Shown piece by piece: positions 1-13,071 of a stretch of 64,000 nt of DNA. The position numbers and the translations under genes were made by a program. The notes under the pieces were generated by a model. The model was not told the DNA's origin. It did not search any database and saw only the letters and a list, made by a program, of their open reading frames with translations. The DNA comes from Talinum fruticosum. Its lineage: Eukaryota; Streptophyta; Magnoliopsida; Caryophyllales; Talinaceae. Where the stretch lies: NCBI GenBank assembly GCA_021018815.1, contig JAITYX010000002.1, forward strand, positions 14,766,342 to 14,830,341, read 5' to 3'. How positions within the stretch are numbered: the first letter of the stretch is position 1; each line of letters starts with the position of its first letter.

Positions 1-1197
1 GTACAAAATAGTACTGTAGTAATCGTAACAGGGTAGATATAATGATATAATCAACTCATCCTTCCCCAGAAAAACCTGCACAAAAGAGATATTTTGAGCA
101 AGTAATGGTCATAAACTTATAATGCACATTAGCATTACCAGCAGTGAAAAGGAAAAACATTGCGGACAAAGTGATCGATTTATTTCATTTAAGCATGATA
201 GTCTGCAAGAAACTCTATCAATATATGAATGAAGTCTATGCTCATTATACTTTCCATGTGAAGAAACTAAGTACAATACATACATGGAAGATGAACTAAT
301 ATAGGTTTGCAATTAGTCAGCAATACTCACCCTAGACAGAAGAAATGTTGAAATCAAACCGAAGGTAAAAGGAAAGCAAGGAGAATTCAATTGCATACCC
401 GGCTAGAACTCAAACTGTCCAAATCGAACAAAAGTGAAATTGGAGCTGGAGTTGCAACCCATCGTCCACTGATGCATGAACCAGTAAATGAACCTGATGT
501 CAGAATTGTGTGGAAAAATGAATTCGAATTTAAGAGGTGCAAATTACGCATGCCATACCGTGACAAGTTGTAGCTTAAGGTAGCCAAAAAAAGCTACTTA
601 AAAACATTGAGCATCAATTAGACAGAAGCGTACTACTGCGAAGAATCTCTGAAGACCAGAAAGAAAAAGAAGATTGCAACTACATTTCACACTTAAGAAG
701 CATAGAGTCATAGCTTAGTTTTGTACAAGAGGCTAACAGTGTCAGACCATTTCAAGTTTACAATCTCCCAAAGACTGGAGTGGTGAAGAAGGTCCTGCTA
801 TGGATGCTGGACACAATTAGGGGACGATTTCATACAGCATTTGATCTTGAGCCTTTTTAAGTATGCACTTGCTACAGGAGATGGAAAAGGGAGCAGCAAT
901 TTAGGGTACATGCTTCCAAATCTGCCTTTGAGCTTGTTCCATGAGAATCCAACCAATTATTTTCTCACCTACAGGCTTTTTTTTTTTCTTTTGAAGGCCC
1001 CCGAGTTACATGTGGTTCAGGTGGGATATTTCAGTAACTAACAGTGGTTATAATATAAACCCTCTTTAAAAGCTATGGAAAGAGGTAAAATGGAAAGTTT
1101 TGCATATTGAAGGTGTATTCTAATGCCTTTGCCAATGTACAGCACAAGCACCATGTAGCTAAATGAAAACACTTTGAGTAAACAATGGGAGCATAAG
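1..1197. other. 3' flank, no gene supported
   Basis: I see no coding exon here that joins to a recognisable protein. The six-frame ORFs are short and unlike any family I know. It lies directly downstream of the stop codon of the minus-strand gene at 1198-2191, so part of it is probably that gene's 3' UTR. Part could also be 3' exons or UTR of another gene beyond the window edge. Confidence 0.5.
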
Positions 1198-2191
1198 TTA
1201 GTTCAATAACCTTTGATTAGGAGTACTTGCGTGGCTTTGCTGAAGACGACTCTCCCAGTTCCGTGGTCTGGTGATGTAACTACGGTATGCCACATATCCT
1301 TTACCATTACATCTCCAATCCTAAAATGCAAACCCAAAGTATAGAGTCACTTGCATGAAAAGCATCAATGAATGCGTGTACATCTCCATTCATGGAACAA
1401 ACGCATAACCTCTTTCACATCTCACATGACATATACATGGGGTTAAGGAAACCGGATAATTATTGCATCGCTAAGCTTTCTTTTTTAATTTTTTGGAGGC
1501 ATTTGTCCATTAAGCTCTGCAAATTGAGCTAAACTAGATACATAATAATCACGGTCGCATTGTCCACAAATGAATCATTTCTTGCATTTGTCTATCATAG
1601 ATTGAGCTGAACTAGATACATAAGGATCACTCAGATGGGTATCGTCCAAAATTGAGTTGAATTGTATTAAAGAAATAAAAATGAAAAATCAATGAAAGTC
1701 AACCATACATACACAGCCAAATCCATTAACGCATTACGGATGGAAAACTCTCACCGCCAAAAACAGATATCTAACTACGCAACTAACACTTGACAATCAA
1801 ATTGGGGAAATAAAATTCAATAAAAAAAAATGCACATGCAGAAACTCACTAATCAAATGCAAAGCATAATGAGAGAGAAATTTACGAGTCTGCGAAGAGC
1901 ACCGGCTTGAGCCTTGCGAAAGAGGAGAACGCGGCGAATTCCGACATAATCGAGATCGGAATCAGCAGGTAGTGGCTGAAGCAAACAGCTGAACAGCTCC
2001 GGATCCACCTTTACATCTTCTCCTACTCCATTTTTCTTCTCCTCTTTCTCTCTCCTCCCTCCTCCTCCACCTTCTTCAACTCCTTCCTTCTCTGCTTGTG
2101 AATTCTCATTCCTCTCTTTCTCTCTCTTCCCCGAAGCTTCTTCTTCTTCTCTGAGGTTGTTCGCACCTGGTTCCTCCTCCATGGCCGCCAT
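1198..2191 (-). CDS. Conserved plant protein of unknown function, two exons
   Basis: Exon 1 is 2191-1886 and exon 2 is 1320-1198, joined by a GT-AG intron (1885-1321) that keeps the frame, giving about 142 residues. The N-terminal half (about residues 1-60) is low-complexity and rich in Glu, Lys, Arg and Gly. The C-terminal half is the ordered part: a DPELFSCLLQP segment, then DYVGIRRVLLFRKAQAG, then after the junction DWRCNGKGYVAYRSY and RPRNWE. I recall similar segments in uncharacterised plant proteins but no function for them. The ATG at 2191 is chosen because it opens the frame that splices into the conserved second exon. An overlapping ORF starting at 2235 is in another frame and does not join. 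The intron holds an imperfect duplication of about 76 bp near 1526-1630. Function is unknown. Confidence 0.7.
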
Positions 2192-2329
2192 TCTAGCAAA
2201 TCTCTGGAAGCTTCTTCCTCATCAGAATCAATCAAGAAGATGAAGAAGATTGTGATGATCGAATTGATGAAAAAGGGTGAGATCGGAGAGGAGAGAGATC
2301 GTAAATCTGGAAAAATTGGGAATTGAAAA

Positions 2330-3077
2330 AGAAAGAATGGCTGTAATACATTTCCGCACGTGGCTCGCAGGTGATAATGATGTAAGAGACTCTAAATTTT
2401 ATGTCTGGTCGTTTGAATATTTATGTCAATGTCTATTCAATCCTTTTTCCATTTTTTGGAGTGTATAATTCCTATGGCTTTTTAATATTGTCTTTTGTAT
2501 TAAAAAATTCTATATACCTCGTTTCCGAAAAATAAAGTGTTTTATAATAATAATAATAATAATAATAATAATTCAACTGATTAATTTTATTTGTACAAAG
2601 AAATATAAGATAAATTAAAAGAATGTAACCTTTTTTTTTTTCAGAAGAATGTGATTAATTACATGCCTTTTTTGGAAGTCAAAACTCGATACGAGAAGAA
2701 ACTTCAGTAACAAAATGAGACAATTTAAAAAAATTTAGTTAACACCCTTGATTGATATCATTCACATAACCAAAGTAACACAACGTTCGGTCTAAAGTTA
2801 TATGTATATGTAAAGAGTAGAGCAAAAAAATCTTGCTGTCTGACTTCAACATCATATGTCCATTAAAATAACCTTCATGCTCGAATTACAGCAGCAATTG
2901 AGTGAAATACAAGGACATTGAATCACTTAAAAAAGCGAAAAATCAATGCTATTTGTTCTGATACCATTCTATCAAAATGTACAGCCAAATTATTCCTAGC
3001 ATGTTTCTCGATAAACAAGAAGAGATGACCTGGATCAAGAATGGAACAGTAATGCAGCCTCGAAAAAACTATGAGCA
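2330..3077. other. Intergenic region with TAA microsatellite
   Basis: AT-rich spacer between two minus-strand genes. It contains a (TAA)n microsatellite of about nine units at about 2543-2571. I see no coding potential. The part next to 3077 is probably the 3' UTR of the phosphatase gene. Confidence 0.6.
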
Positions 3078-6000
3078 TCAAGCCCTACCACCTGTAGATT
3101 CAACGACAGGATGCCAAAACCGGTTGCAAACCCACATTGAATCTGCTGTGACAGCATAGCCATCCTGGTTACGATGCCAGCTATAGAAAGCATGGGTTCG
3201 GTTCTTGATGTCTAAAATGGCATGCCCAAAGCTTGCTTCTCTGAATGCTGAGTAATCTGGTTGTGGCTTTGTCATTCTGCATATATAAAAGGACAGGTTA
3301 GAGCAGCAGTTCAGAAGGGAAAAGTTTGGCCATTATTCAAATCAGCTCAGTGCAGAAATCTTACTCAGTGGCTAAACCTTCGATATTTCCTCCATCTCCG
3401 ATGGTTATGTACATAGGAGCAGATTGGTCTTCAACAGGTTTGCATTTTCCATTGACAATGTTGTATCCGATGTTTGATACACGTTTCTGCATTAAGTTTC
3501 ACGGGTAATTGTATGTTAGCAATAGAAGAACTTGAACAAGTAATAAGACCACCACTGACAACACGAGAAACTCTTCAGTGCCACATAAACAGAAACCAAA
3601 CTCATATCCTGCATGCCCATCGAGGCTGGATGTCAAAAGAACGTAAAATACCTTCCTTTCTCTCCCCTCTGGCTGATTGCCCAATGATCAGAGAGTCTCT
3701 CCCAACCCTCATATGCCCACATGGAACAAGCAATAACCTCTAGAAGGCCTAGTTTTCTGGTGGTTATCTTCACCTCTTTGCCCAATCCCCAGATCTTTGC
3801 TGTGAGAATCTTTTAACCAGTTATGTGCACTTTGATCTAATGGTTGACATGCAAATGATGGGTGACTAGGAACTTACAGATCTCTCATACGCATGAACAT
3901 GCCCGGAGAACACAATATCAACCTTGTATTGAACAAGCCAAGGCTCAAACATCACTCTCATCGTCTCTCCTTCCATATAATGGTAGTTGTAGCTGTTGTA
4001 CCATGGAGAATGCACTAAAACAATTAGCCAAGGAGTCTCATGCCTGTTAACCTTTGGTAGTTCCTCCTCAAGCCATTGGTTCTGAGGGGTGTATTTGCCT
4101 GTAAGTTACTAAACATTGGTTAACTGTGTGAGCCATAACAAGAATGTTCACCACTTTCTCCATTATCAAACAACGTAATATAATGTCTTCTGAGAAATCA
4201 GAGCATAATGATTTAAAAGATGCAGATCAGTTTTTTTATATCCAAACTAAACCAATCAATCATTCTAAACAATGTGGGAGCGATGGAAACAAACCCAATG
4301 CTTTCATTAATAAATGACCAATATGTTTCGACTACGGACATATTAAGCATGAGTTGAGAAAATACATATCCCAGCAAGTATAAAGAAACTTCAGACAAAA
4401 GAAGCTCAAGATTTTCAGAACTGTCCAGAACACATTTATAAAGAGTTATGTGCTAATAGAAAACGCTCAAATAGCATTATGATAATAGCACTATGTTGGA
4501 GATTTTACCATATGCAGAGTATGATGATAGGACGATTATGTAAGCAGGGCCTCTCTTGATTGAGTACCATAGAGGTTCTGTACTGTTTGATGCTCTATAA
4601 GGGGTTTGATACCTGTGCTTAAATGGTTTGAAAGGTTCAGTTTCACCCTGCAATATACATCACCACACCAGCAATTTTGCCAAGCTTAGGGGATGCAAAA
4701 GCCTACGAAACTGATCTCTCAGCAAACAAAAAGGAAGGAGCCCTTCAGAAGTATTAATAATGACCTCATAAGGAAAGAAATGCTCACAATTTCAGGGGCA
4801 AAATCAAGCTCATGGTTTCCAGTAGTCCAAATCCAAGGCTGATATGCAGTACTCCTTTCCACAAACCTGGCCCATGAATCCCACCTCGTATTATCATGAT
4901 TAGGGTAATTATCCGCATAGGAAAGGTCCCCAACAAACAACACAGCTTGTCCTTTGACAGGGTTTTTCTCATAATGGGTTAAAGTGGTATTTGAATCGTA
5001 GGTTTGTCCTAGATCCCCTGCAAAAAAATTTGCTCAGGTGAGAGGGTTTTAAAGAAGAAAACCAAACACACACATTGACCATGAAACTTTCCTCCTCGAT
5101 AGTGGTGTTCCTTAGGGATGATTCAAATAGAAATTTACCAATGACACCGAAGGTGTACGGAACGTCTGGGCCAACTTTAGGAGGAGTCATGAACCAGAAT
5201 GTCCTTGGGTTATGTCCAATTCCTACTTGATAGTAATACTTGGTCTCATGCTGCAAAAGTATACTCACCATGGTCACAAATACTCAAAAAGCCAATGTCT
5301 CTAGAACCCCCCTAAAAACAAATAAAACACCAAAGGGCATTGCGCCCTGGTGGCACCCAAGTCACCTTCTATCCAAGACATCTGGAGTTCAATCCGACGA
5401 TGCCACACCACACTCCCTGTTTGAGAGAGGGAGTGTGGAGGTAAAGACAGCTCGGGCTTGGCCCTTTGGTTCACACCTCATCCAGATTTCACTAGTTTTC
5501 AAGGTCCCATAAAAAAGCATAAACTAGTCATAAGATAATGATATGTGTGCAACCTTACCCTAAAAAGGCCCATTGAAGCATATTCACAAACACGAGGCAA
5601 ACACTAAAATTAAAGAAGCTAACCTCCAAATGGGTAATGGTGCAGTGATGAATAAACCCAGAAGTGTAATCATGATACTTGTACTTGGAGACACTGCCTT
5701 CAGCCGATTTTTTCTCTTTAGTATTCTCTTTCCAGTATATGACCTCATTTGAACCCGGCTCCTCCATTGTTACCCATGACACGATAACTGCTCTTCCTTC
5801 ATGATCCCCTTGTGTAATATGAACCTTTAAACCCACAATACACTAATTAAAAACCCCACATTATATGAAACCTATATACCCAAATAAATAAAAAAAAGAA
5901 ACAACGAAATTCCCGAAAATCAAAGCATATCCAGAATTGTTCTCAGTGAAGACATACAAACTTTGGGCTCATACATTGAGATTTGTAAACACAATTCTAA

Positions 6001-6272
6001 AAGGGCATCAATATACAATTTATATTTATGTTAGAGAGAGAGAGAGACGGAGAGAGACAGAGAGAGAACCTGTTGGGGGCATTGCGGCCTGGAGGGAGAG
6101 AGAAAACATCGCTTTGAATGGGCATATCAACGGAGTTTTCAATCTTCCTAGTAAAATTGCTTGTGAGTCCTCCATTGCTGAACACTACTTGGTTCAGAAT
6201 CAAACCCAGAAAAACAAACACATAGATAGTGAAGAAAGAGGCACACAAAGACTGAGGCCAAAACACAGCCAT
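3078..6272 (-). CDS. PAP: Purple acid phosphatase, 8 exons, one apparent 1-base frameshift
   Basis: Secreted binuclear metallophosphoesterase that releases phosphate from organic phosphoesters at acid pH. Exons: 6272-6070, 5824-5624, 5250-5139, 5017-4788, 4647-4509, 4098-3878, 3486-3365, 3276-3078, all with GT-AG borders. The joined protein is about 475 residues, typical for the plant high-molecular-weight PAP family. All five metal-ligand blocks are visible: [24 protein letters not shown] and GHVHAYER. The N-terminus (MAVFWPQS, then a hydrophobic stretch to about residue 32) is a signal peptide. An N-terminal fibronectin-like region ([15 protein letters not shown]) precedes the catalytic domain. 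Exon phases agree everywhere except exon 1 to exon 2: exon 1 is one base short, at a five-base C run (coding strand, 6075-6079). The family consensus NAPQQVHI is restored only if one base is missing there. Everything else is intact, so I call it a gene with a sequence error rather than a pseudogene. Confidence 0.93.
5325..5515 (+). repeat. Possible SINE inside phosphatase intron 2
   Basis: A GC-richer block in an AT-rich intron. It begins GGGCATTGCGCCCTGGTGGC and about 60 bases on has GAGTTCAATCC, close to a Pol III B box (GGTTCRANTCC). This layout resembles a tRNA-derived SINE. I see no clear target-site duplication, so the boundaries are approximate. Confidence 0.35.
6021..6070 (-). repeat. 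CT microsatellite abutting the intron 1 donor of the phosphatase
   Basis: The donor GT at 6069-6068 is followed at once by a CT-rich tract on the coding strand (GA-rich on plus). Similar GA/CT tracts occur in the 5' regions of the V-ATPase, SRS and alpha-COP genes in this window. Confidence 0.7.
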
Positions 6273-7734
6273 TATCCCTACAGTGTTGAGAAGTTATTGC
6301 CCAAAAATAGCAAGTTCTCTCTCGTTCAACACACAAAATCCTGATATTAAAAGAAGAGTAAGATTCTTGACTGAAAAAATAAAAATAAAAACAAATCCCT
6401 ATATTTTTAGAAATCTTTTTTGATCGAATATTTTTAGAACTCTCTCTCTCTCTCGTGAAAAACGGAAGAGTAATCATCAATCTGGAAATTCGGATAAAAG
6501 AACAAAATATCAAAGGGGAATTGTGATTTCTCTGCCTTTTTGGCTGATGATTCTGAAGTCCAATGACAAAAAAACAAGTGAAGCATGGGCTTACTTCATC
6601 TTCTTTAATAATTGTTGTGAGAGTCAAAGAGTTTGACCCAATAAAATATTTTTTAAATTATTTTTTATGTAACTTTTAAAATCAACCAACCTCCTTGTAA
6701 AATACTTTATAATTATTTATATATAAATCTTCTCAAATCCCATAAAAACAAAATCTATATTCTCAAAGTTATTATATAATTAAATATTGCTATTTTTTGA
6801 AACTAATTTGTTTGTTTATAAAAATATTTCTTAAATAAAACCAACTATATCTAAATCTTTTTGAATTAAAAAAATAGGATGACTTTTACAACTTAAGAGT
6901 TTATTTGAATTAACGTTTATAAATGTATTTATAACCGTTAGCTAGCTCATAGTCGCTCAGTAACTACTCCTAATAACTTATAACAACTAATTTTTAACAA
7001 TTGAAACGTACATACCTTAAATTTGACTTTAGAAAGCGATATGCCATGCCAAATGGCATGGATTCTACATTCTTGAGTAGGGGACGACGAGAATTGGGCT
7101 GAATAATTTTATTCTTGCGGTATTTCAGAAAAGGCTTTTGTTTTGGTCCTTTGCTTTTCTTCCCCCACAACAAAAAAGGCAGATTCGGCCTACATCTAAA
7201 AGCCATGGTCTCTGGTTCTTGTAGATGCTTGGGTGGGTGGTTTTTTTTTTTTTTTGGGGGGGTAATAGGATAGGAGTAATAAAAAGTATATGATCCATTT
7301 CCTTTCCCCTTTCATGTCTATTTTTTTTCAAAAATTTATTTTAAAAAAATATATTAAAAATTATCGATATATTGTGATTAATTTATTTTAATTTTATTAT
7401 TATTAAAATATTTTTTTATAGAGTAAAGTCATTTATTTGGATGCACAATATACGTATTAGAAATATATATTATTATGTGGTGTATAATATACATATAAGA
7501 TAACATGGTGGCAATTTCGTAACCATACATTAACAAGCAACATTTATAATATGATAGTATTCAAATAATATTGCAGAACATCATTTTTTAAAAGAAGAGG
7601 TTTAGTAATAAAAGTTTAAATAAGGGGGCCAGTTTACGGGTCATGTCTCTCTTTAACCCGATTACTAATATCACCGACTCGCATAACTCTATCGGCAGGG
7701 TCCTTACAAAAATAAAGAAAGTTTTTTCTTTAGG

Positions 7735-7882
7735 AATGTATAATATGAAATATATTGACAAAGTAATTGAAGTTTTTTTAATCTGAAAAAGTATAAAAAA
7801 TTATACAGTACAATAGGCAAGGAGAAAATCGAATCTAAAACTTAACATACTTAAATTCGTACTCTTAATCATTAAGCTAAAA
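7735..7882 (-). repeat. Possible degenerate tRNA-derived SINE
   Basis: On the minus strand, TTTAGCTTAATGATTAAGAG resembles a Pol III A box. About 40 bases on, AGATTCGATTTTC resembles a B box. An A/T-rich tail follows. Boundaries are approximate. Confidence 0.35.
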
Positions 7883-9659
7883 TCTCAAAGAATTTGTTCA
7901 CTAACTCAGTCAATTTCTTAATCACCAATATTTTCTTCATCTACTATACAAATTGTGTGAATGTCTAATTCACACGTATTTAAGAGAGTTTCATATTTTC
8001 TTCTTTTTAAATGAATATTCAATGTTTTCTTTATCTGCAACAAATTGTGTGAATATTTAATTTACACGTATCTTCTATTCGACCGTTACATTAAAGCCAG
8101 ATACTTCAATTCTGCAAATGTATCTACCACTGTATTAACTCCCATCTGCAATTCTGCAAACCTTTATCTTCAACAACAGAAAAAAGGACTTTATTTTAAA
8201 AAATAGGAAAAGAAAAATAATTTTTTTACTAATTTCCCACCTCACCCTTTGAAGTTCCAGGCAGCCACAATCAACCACCTCTCTCCTTTGCAGTAACCGT
8301 ATTCCCATAAGACCAAGCTCTAGTGGGGGTTTTTTTTTTTTTTTTTTGCAGCTTGCTGTCATAGACAAAACAAGGAAAAAAATATTTACATTGTTAAAAT
8401 TTAAACTCTGATCTCTTATTTAAAATTAGGAAATTTTTCAATTCATTTTTTTTGGTAAAACATATTGTTCAGCATTATATAATAGTTTAGAAAAATTCAA
8501 GTTCAAGGAAAAAAGATTGTCTCTAAAGAGTAGTTAAAATATTTTTAAAAATATATAAATATAGTTTGGATCCCCCTTTTAAGCAGTAAAAGATGATCTA
8601 AAAGTTCATGAAGTATAATTGAAATCAAATATTTGATATTAGTTTCCAAAGTTTCCGTGCTCTTTGTTTCTTCTTTTATATAGTAAGTGTATATCATCTA
8701 CTTGAACTTTTATATTAGGGGAATCCAACAGGTGAACAAACGGAATGGATAAATTCTAAGCATAAACATACATTAAACACTCCAATCTTTCATCTCACAA
8801 GATATATTGGAGTCGAATCTCATATATACGACATCCTAAGCAGAGCACATATCAATCGAGTTACTGTCCCATCGGTTGAAAAAATACTCTCTCCTTGAGT
8901 TATGTAGGTTATTGTCATTTTGTGATGGGGTGTTTTCTTTGGTGGGGGGGTTGTCATGGTGTCTATGTGGAGGGAAAAGAGAGAAATTGGGTCACGTTGG
9001 TGACTTTGTGTTGATGCCTATATTGTATTCTCAAGTCTCAACCTTTGCTTGATGACTACGTATTTTCCAACCGAATCTAGTGATGATACTTTGAGATTAG
9101 TATGGGGTTAATGCAATATTTGTTAACTTGGAAAATTCAAAGGGTTCTAATTTTTTTACGAAGTCACTGTAATTATTATAATCTGTTTATTTTATTTATA
9201 GGTTAAGGGCATGTACAAAATGGTAAATAAAATGAATATAAATAACATATTTAACAAAAATGAATATTTTTTTGATAAAAAGAGAAATTTTATTAATAAA
9301 AAGTCATAAGGTATTTACAAAGATAATTTTTCAACAAGAATAAATATAAAATAACAAAACAGATCTCTATTTCGACAAAGTTAATGGTAAATATACTTCC
9401 GCTCAGCTCCATACTTGTAACATCAATTTTACCACAAATCGTGTTCTTTGATTTCAATATGTCTTTCTCGAACATCGGCGAGCTATTGTATAATTTCATA
9501 TAATAGATCTTTGCGTGAGATAATAGATCCAATCTGAAGGAAATATCACTTTGATCGAGGCATATGAAATTCCATTGTTGAATCATTCTCAATCAAAATC
9601 GATGAAACTAATAATAAAAATATCAAAAATATACCATCCAATCGAATCAACAACCCTAA

Positions 9660-9870
9660 TAAAACTTGCACGTATTGGCAAGAAAAATAACTTGCACAAA
9701 GGCAAGAAACAACTCGCACAAAGACGAGAAATAAGACTCTCACAACAAGGAGAGAAACCCTAACTCTCACAAGAAGGAGAGAAACCTAATTTTCACAAAA
9801 AGGAGAGAAACCATAACTCTTACAAAAAGGAAAGAAACTCAAACTCTTACAAAAAGGAGAGAAAATTTAT
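9660..9870 (+). repeat. Imperfect tandem array of 24-30 bp units
   Basis: About seven degenerate copies of a unit of the form CTCACAANAAGGAGAGAAAC. The array starts with diverged versions (TTGCACAAAGGCAAGAAAC, CTCGCACAAAGACGAGAAA) and becomes more uniform downstream. Both ends of each unit can pair (for example CTC with GAG), so each copy has weak hairpin potential. No coding role is evident. Confidence 0.7.
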
Positions 9871-10231
9871 TGGAAAGAAAATAACAATACATTTAGATCT
9901 TGATTCGATTGAACAAATTGAGTAAAAGGGGCTTACCACTTGGTTGAAACTAGGCCAGATAGCGGCCTCAATAATCTAGAAATACGAAAAAAATAATAGA
10001 AACAAAATTTAGTAAAAATGAATATAAATCAACGAAACGATCGAAATAAGTAAAAACAAACAAAAATATTGTAATAATAATAATAATAATAATAATAATC
10101 TATACACTATATAATGCCAATCTTTTCAAATTTTGAAATGCTGCAACCAGAGTGAATTAAGGAGTTTCATCCAATAAAAAAATTAATAATTTATCATTTA
10201 AAAAAATAAGTTTCCACTCATGTATGGACTC

Positions 10232-10323
<92 letters not shown>
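10232..10323 (+). repeat. (AAT)n microsatellite, about 30 units
   Basis: A near-perfect trinucleotide run of about 92 bases. A shorter run of the same motif lies at about 10072-10100. It should be highly polymorphic and is the longest simple repeat in the window. Confidence 0.95.
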
Positions 10324-10326
<3 letters not shown>

Positions 10327-10335
10327 TAATATAAT

Positions 10336-10990
10336 TTTTCAGAAAAATTAAACAAAATTAAAAATAATAAAATAAAAATATAATCTTAAATAAAATTTAA
10401 ACAAATAATAAAATGAATTAAATAAATAAATAAATAATTAAATTACTAAAATATTAAACTATTTTCTGGACCTAACAGCCTAAAATCTAAAATAAAAATA
10501 AAAAAACTAAATTTATAAATTTATTAAATTAAAAACATGCTTGAACCTAAATTAGTAAATAAGTTTGAAAAATTATCAAATTATTTATATATTATAAAAT
10601 TATCTAATCATAATATAAAAATTAAATAATAATTAATCATCCTAATTAATTCATAAAAATATAAAACAGAAAATAAAAACAAAACTAAGTAGAAAATTAA
10701 TAAATAACAAATATACAAAATTATATAACAAATTAAATCAAAAATCTGAAAAAATATAAAAGTAACCTAAAATCCAAAAATATTTTTTTATAGTTTTCCA
10801 GAAAAATTAAACAGAATTAAAAATAATAAAATAAAAATATAATCTTAAACATAAAATAAAACAAATAAACTACACTAAGTAAATGAGAAAATTAATAATT
10901 AAATTATCAAAATATTAAAATTATTTTTTGAACCTGAATATATCCTAAACACCTAAAATCAAAATGAAAAAAACTAAATTTAATACTAAT
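10336..10990 (+). repeat. Duplicated AT-rich block, 456 bp apart
   Basis: The stretch from about 10336 to 10530 is repeated in diverged form at about 10792-10990. Both copies start TTTCCAGAAAAATTAAACA or close to it. They share an AATAATAAAATAAAAATATA core and end in the same order of motifs (an ACCT-containing segment, a TAAAATC segment, then AAACTAAATTTA). Confidence 0.7.
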
Positions 10991-11149
10991 AGATTAAAAA
11001 GACTCTAACTAAACCCTCTAATAATATAAAAATAAAATTAACCGAAGAAGAATAATTTTATTCTAACTTCTAACAAACTGACTAAAAAATAACAAAAACG
11101 AAGAGAAAATTAATTTGAAAATTAAAATATATTAAAACATAAAATAAAA

Positions 11150-13071
11150 TAAATATATATATATTTATGTATTTATTTATTTAGGGTTTGGTTTGTATAT
11201 TAGCTCTCATTTATTTTTATGTATATTCATATGCAATATTATTTTGGGCCTGAAATATAATAATTTTGTCTAATATTATTAATTTTTCATTGTTGATGAT
11301 GTTGTTTGATTTGGTGCCATAAAATTGTATTAGTTCAAAATATATTTATTATAAGATTTTTTAAAATTAAAATCAATAGGAGCACATTATGAAAATAATA
11401 TTTAAATGTTTAATCATCCGAGGAAGTAATTTGGTTATTACATTCATCCTATGTAAGAATGATTTAATAAACCTTAAGAAATCATAAATTAATATAATAA
11501 AAATGTAACAACTATATATATACTTGATATTAATAATTAAAAATGCCTACAAGATAGAAAGTTATGATTCAAATATGTTGTGGAATAAAACGTAATGAAT
11601 AAAAAGTTAGAATTATATTGATTCGGATCGTAATCTGTGGACTTTAAGTTTTTAATTTGTGTTATGTTTAAAGGATTGCAAACTTAATATGCCAACTTAT
11701 ATTAAGCCCATATGACTTCGAATAAATTCATTTGTCTCAAAATTTTTGCACAACATACGAGATCATTTTTTTTTGTTACAAATACAATTTATTTTAGTTT
11801 CTTCCTAACATGTTTATCCGTGACTTATTATTGATAAACATATTTAAATCATATCTTTTACTATTGTAAGTTTTCTAAATTATTAAAAGAAGAGTATTTG
11901 CCATCAAACCTCCTCGCCATCTTAAAATACAACTTCATGTTACTCTTATTGTGTTAATTAATTGAGAGGAAAAGTTGTGTCTCGAGGGAAGCAATTGGTT
12001 GTTAATTGATAAAACATGTATTTATAAAACATCAATTGTATCAATATTTTTGCCCCATTGATTCACAACTAAAATCGCAATTAATTTTCAATATAAGTAC
12101 AAAACATAGATGATTTTATTAACCTACACCGCGAATTGACCTATCATGCCCTTTACTATGATACAAATTACCTATTATTGTTAAATATATTTGGATCACT
12201 TCTATTATATAATATTTTTCACTATTAATCTCAATATAAGTAGTCATTATATGTTTAACTATCTTTATGTGCACAAGTAGGTAAGAATGGATAAATTATT
12301 GTATTCACCTTATAATTTTAAAAAAATTAAATCTCATTATGGGTATATCTATACTTTTTAAGAGTTTGTGTAATATTTAAGTCAATGATGTTTTAGTAGG
12401 TTGGTTGCATATAAATATTTATCTAGGCATCTATTAAGTTAAATTAGTATTAACTTTGTAGAGAGTTATGAGTTATAATAGTTTGATGTTCTTTTATTGA
12501 TTTGATTTACTTTATGTTGTAATATTAATTCGTGATATAATGATATTTATTGTCATCTATATGTTATATAACTCAATATCTACCAATCATATATTATTCC
12601 TTTTCCTACTAATATTTACCTTTTGATACCCAAACATATTGTCACACTATTTTTATAATCTGTATAAGTTAGGATTATTTAAATTGTTTGATTCTTAAAG
12701 GTGCTTGGCTTCTTAATATTTCAAATCACGAGTATCATCTTAAAACCTTGATGATATTTGAAAATATTTTTTATTTATTATTTTAGATTATTTATTTATT
12801 ATTTTAAAATTTAGAATGATTGTAAGATGAATGTGTGTAGGGCTCTAATGATTTTTATGTGTTGGGTTATGATAACTTTGATGAGTCACGAAAGCATTTT
12901 CGCTATGAGGGGATAACATGTACAAGAATGTTGTTGAAAGTGAAATCATTCAATAAAATCAAATGATCGAGAAAAAGAAACTTATAAGTACAATATTGCT
13001 TCGTAATTTAATAATTTCTTAAGTTATGCATTATATAACATTGTTCAGTGCATAGCACGAGTCAGACTAGT
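11150..13071 (+). mobile_element. Possible non-autonomous Helitron, 3' end recognisable
   Basis: At 13048-13058 there is a short hairpin, GTGC-ATA-GCAC. It is followed ten bases later by CTAGT at 13067-13071. A small hairpin followed by CTRR-T is the known layout of Helitron 3' termini. No Rep/helicase coding is visible. The 5' end is not identified, so the start given is only the beginning of the AT-rich block that precedes it. Confidence 0.35.

Noticed and set aside
5937..6627. ORFs of 135 and 159 codons over the phosphatase first exon and leader
   Set aside because: They lie in other frames or on the opposite strand of a known exon and its leader, and show no family resemblance.
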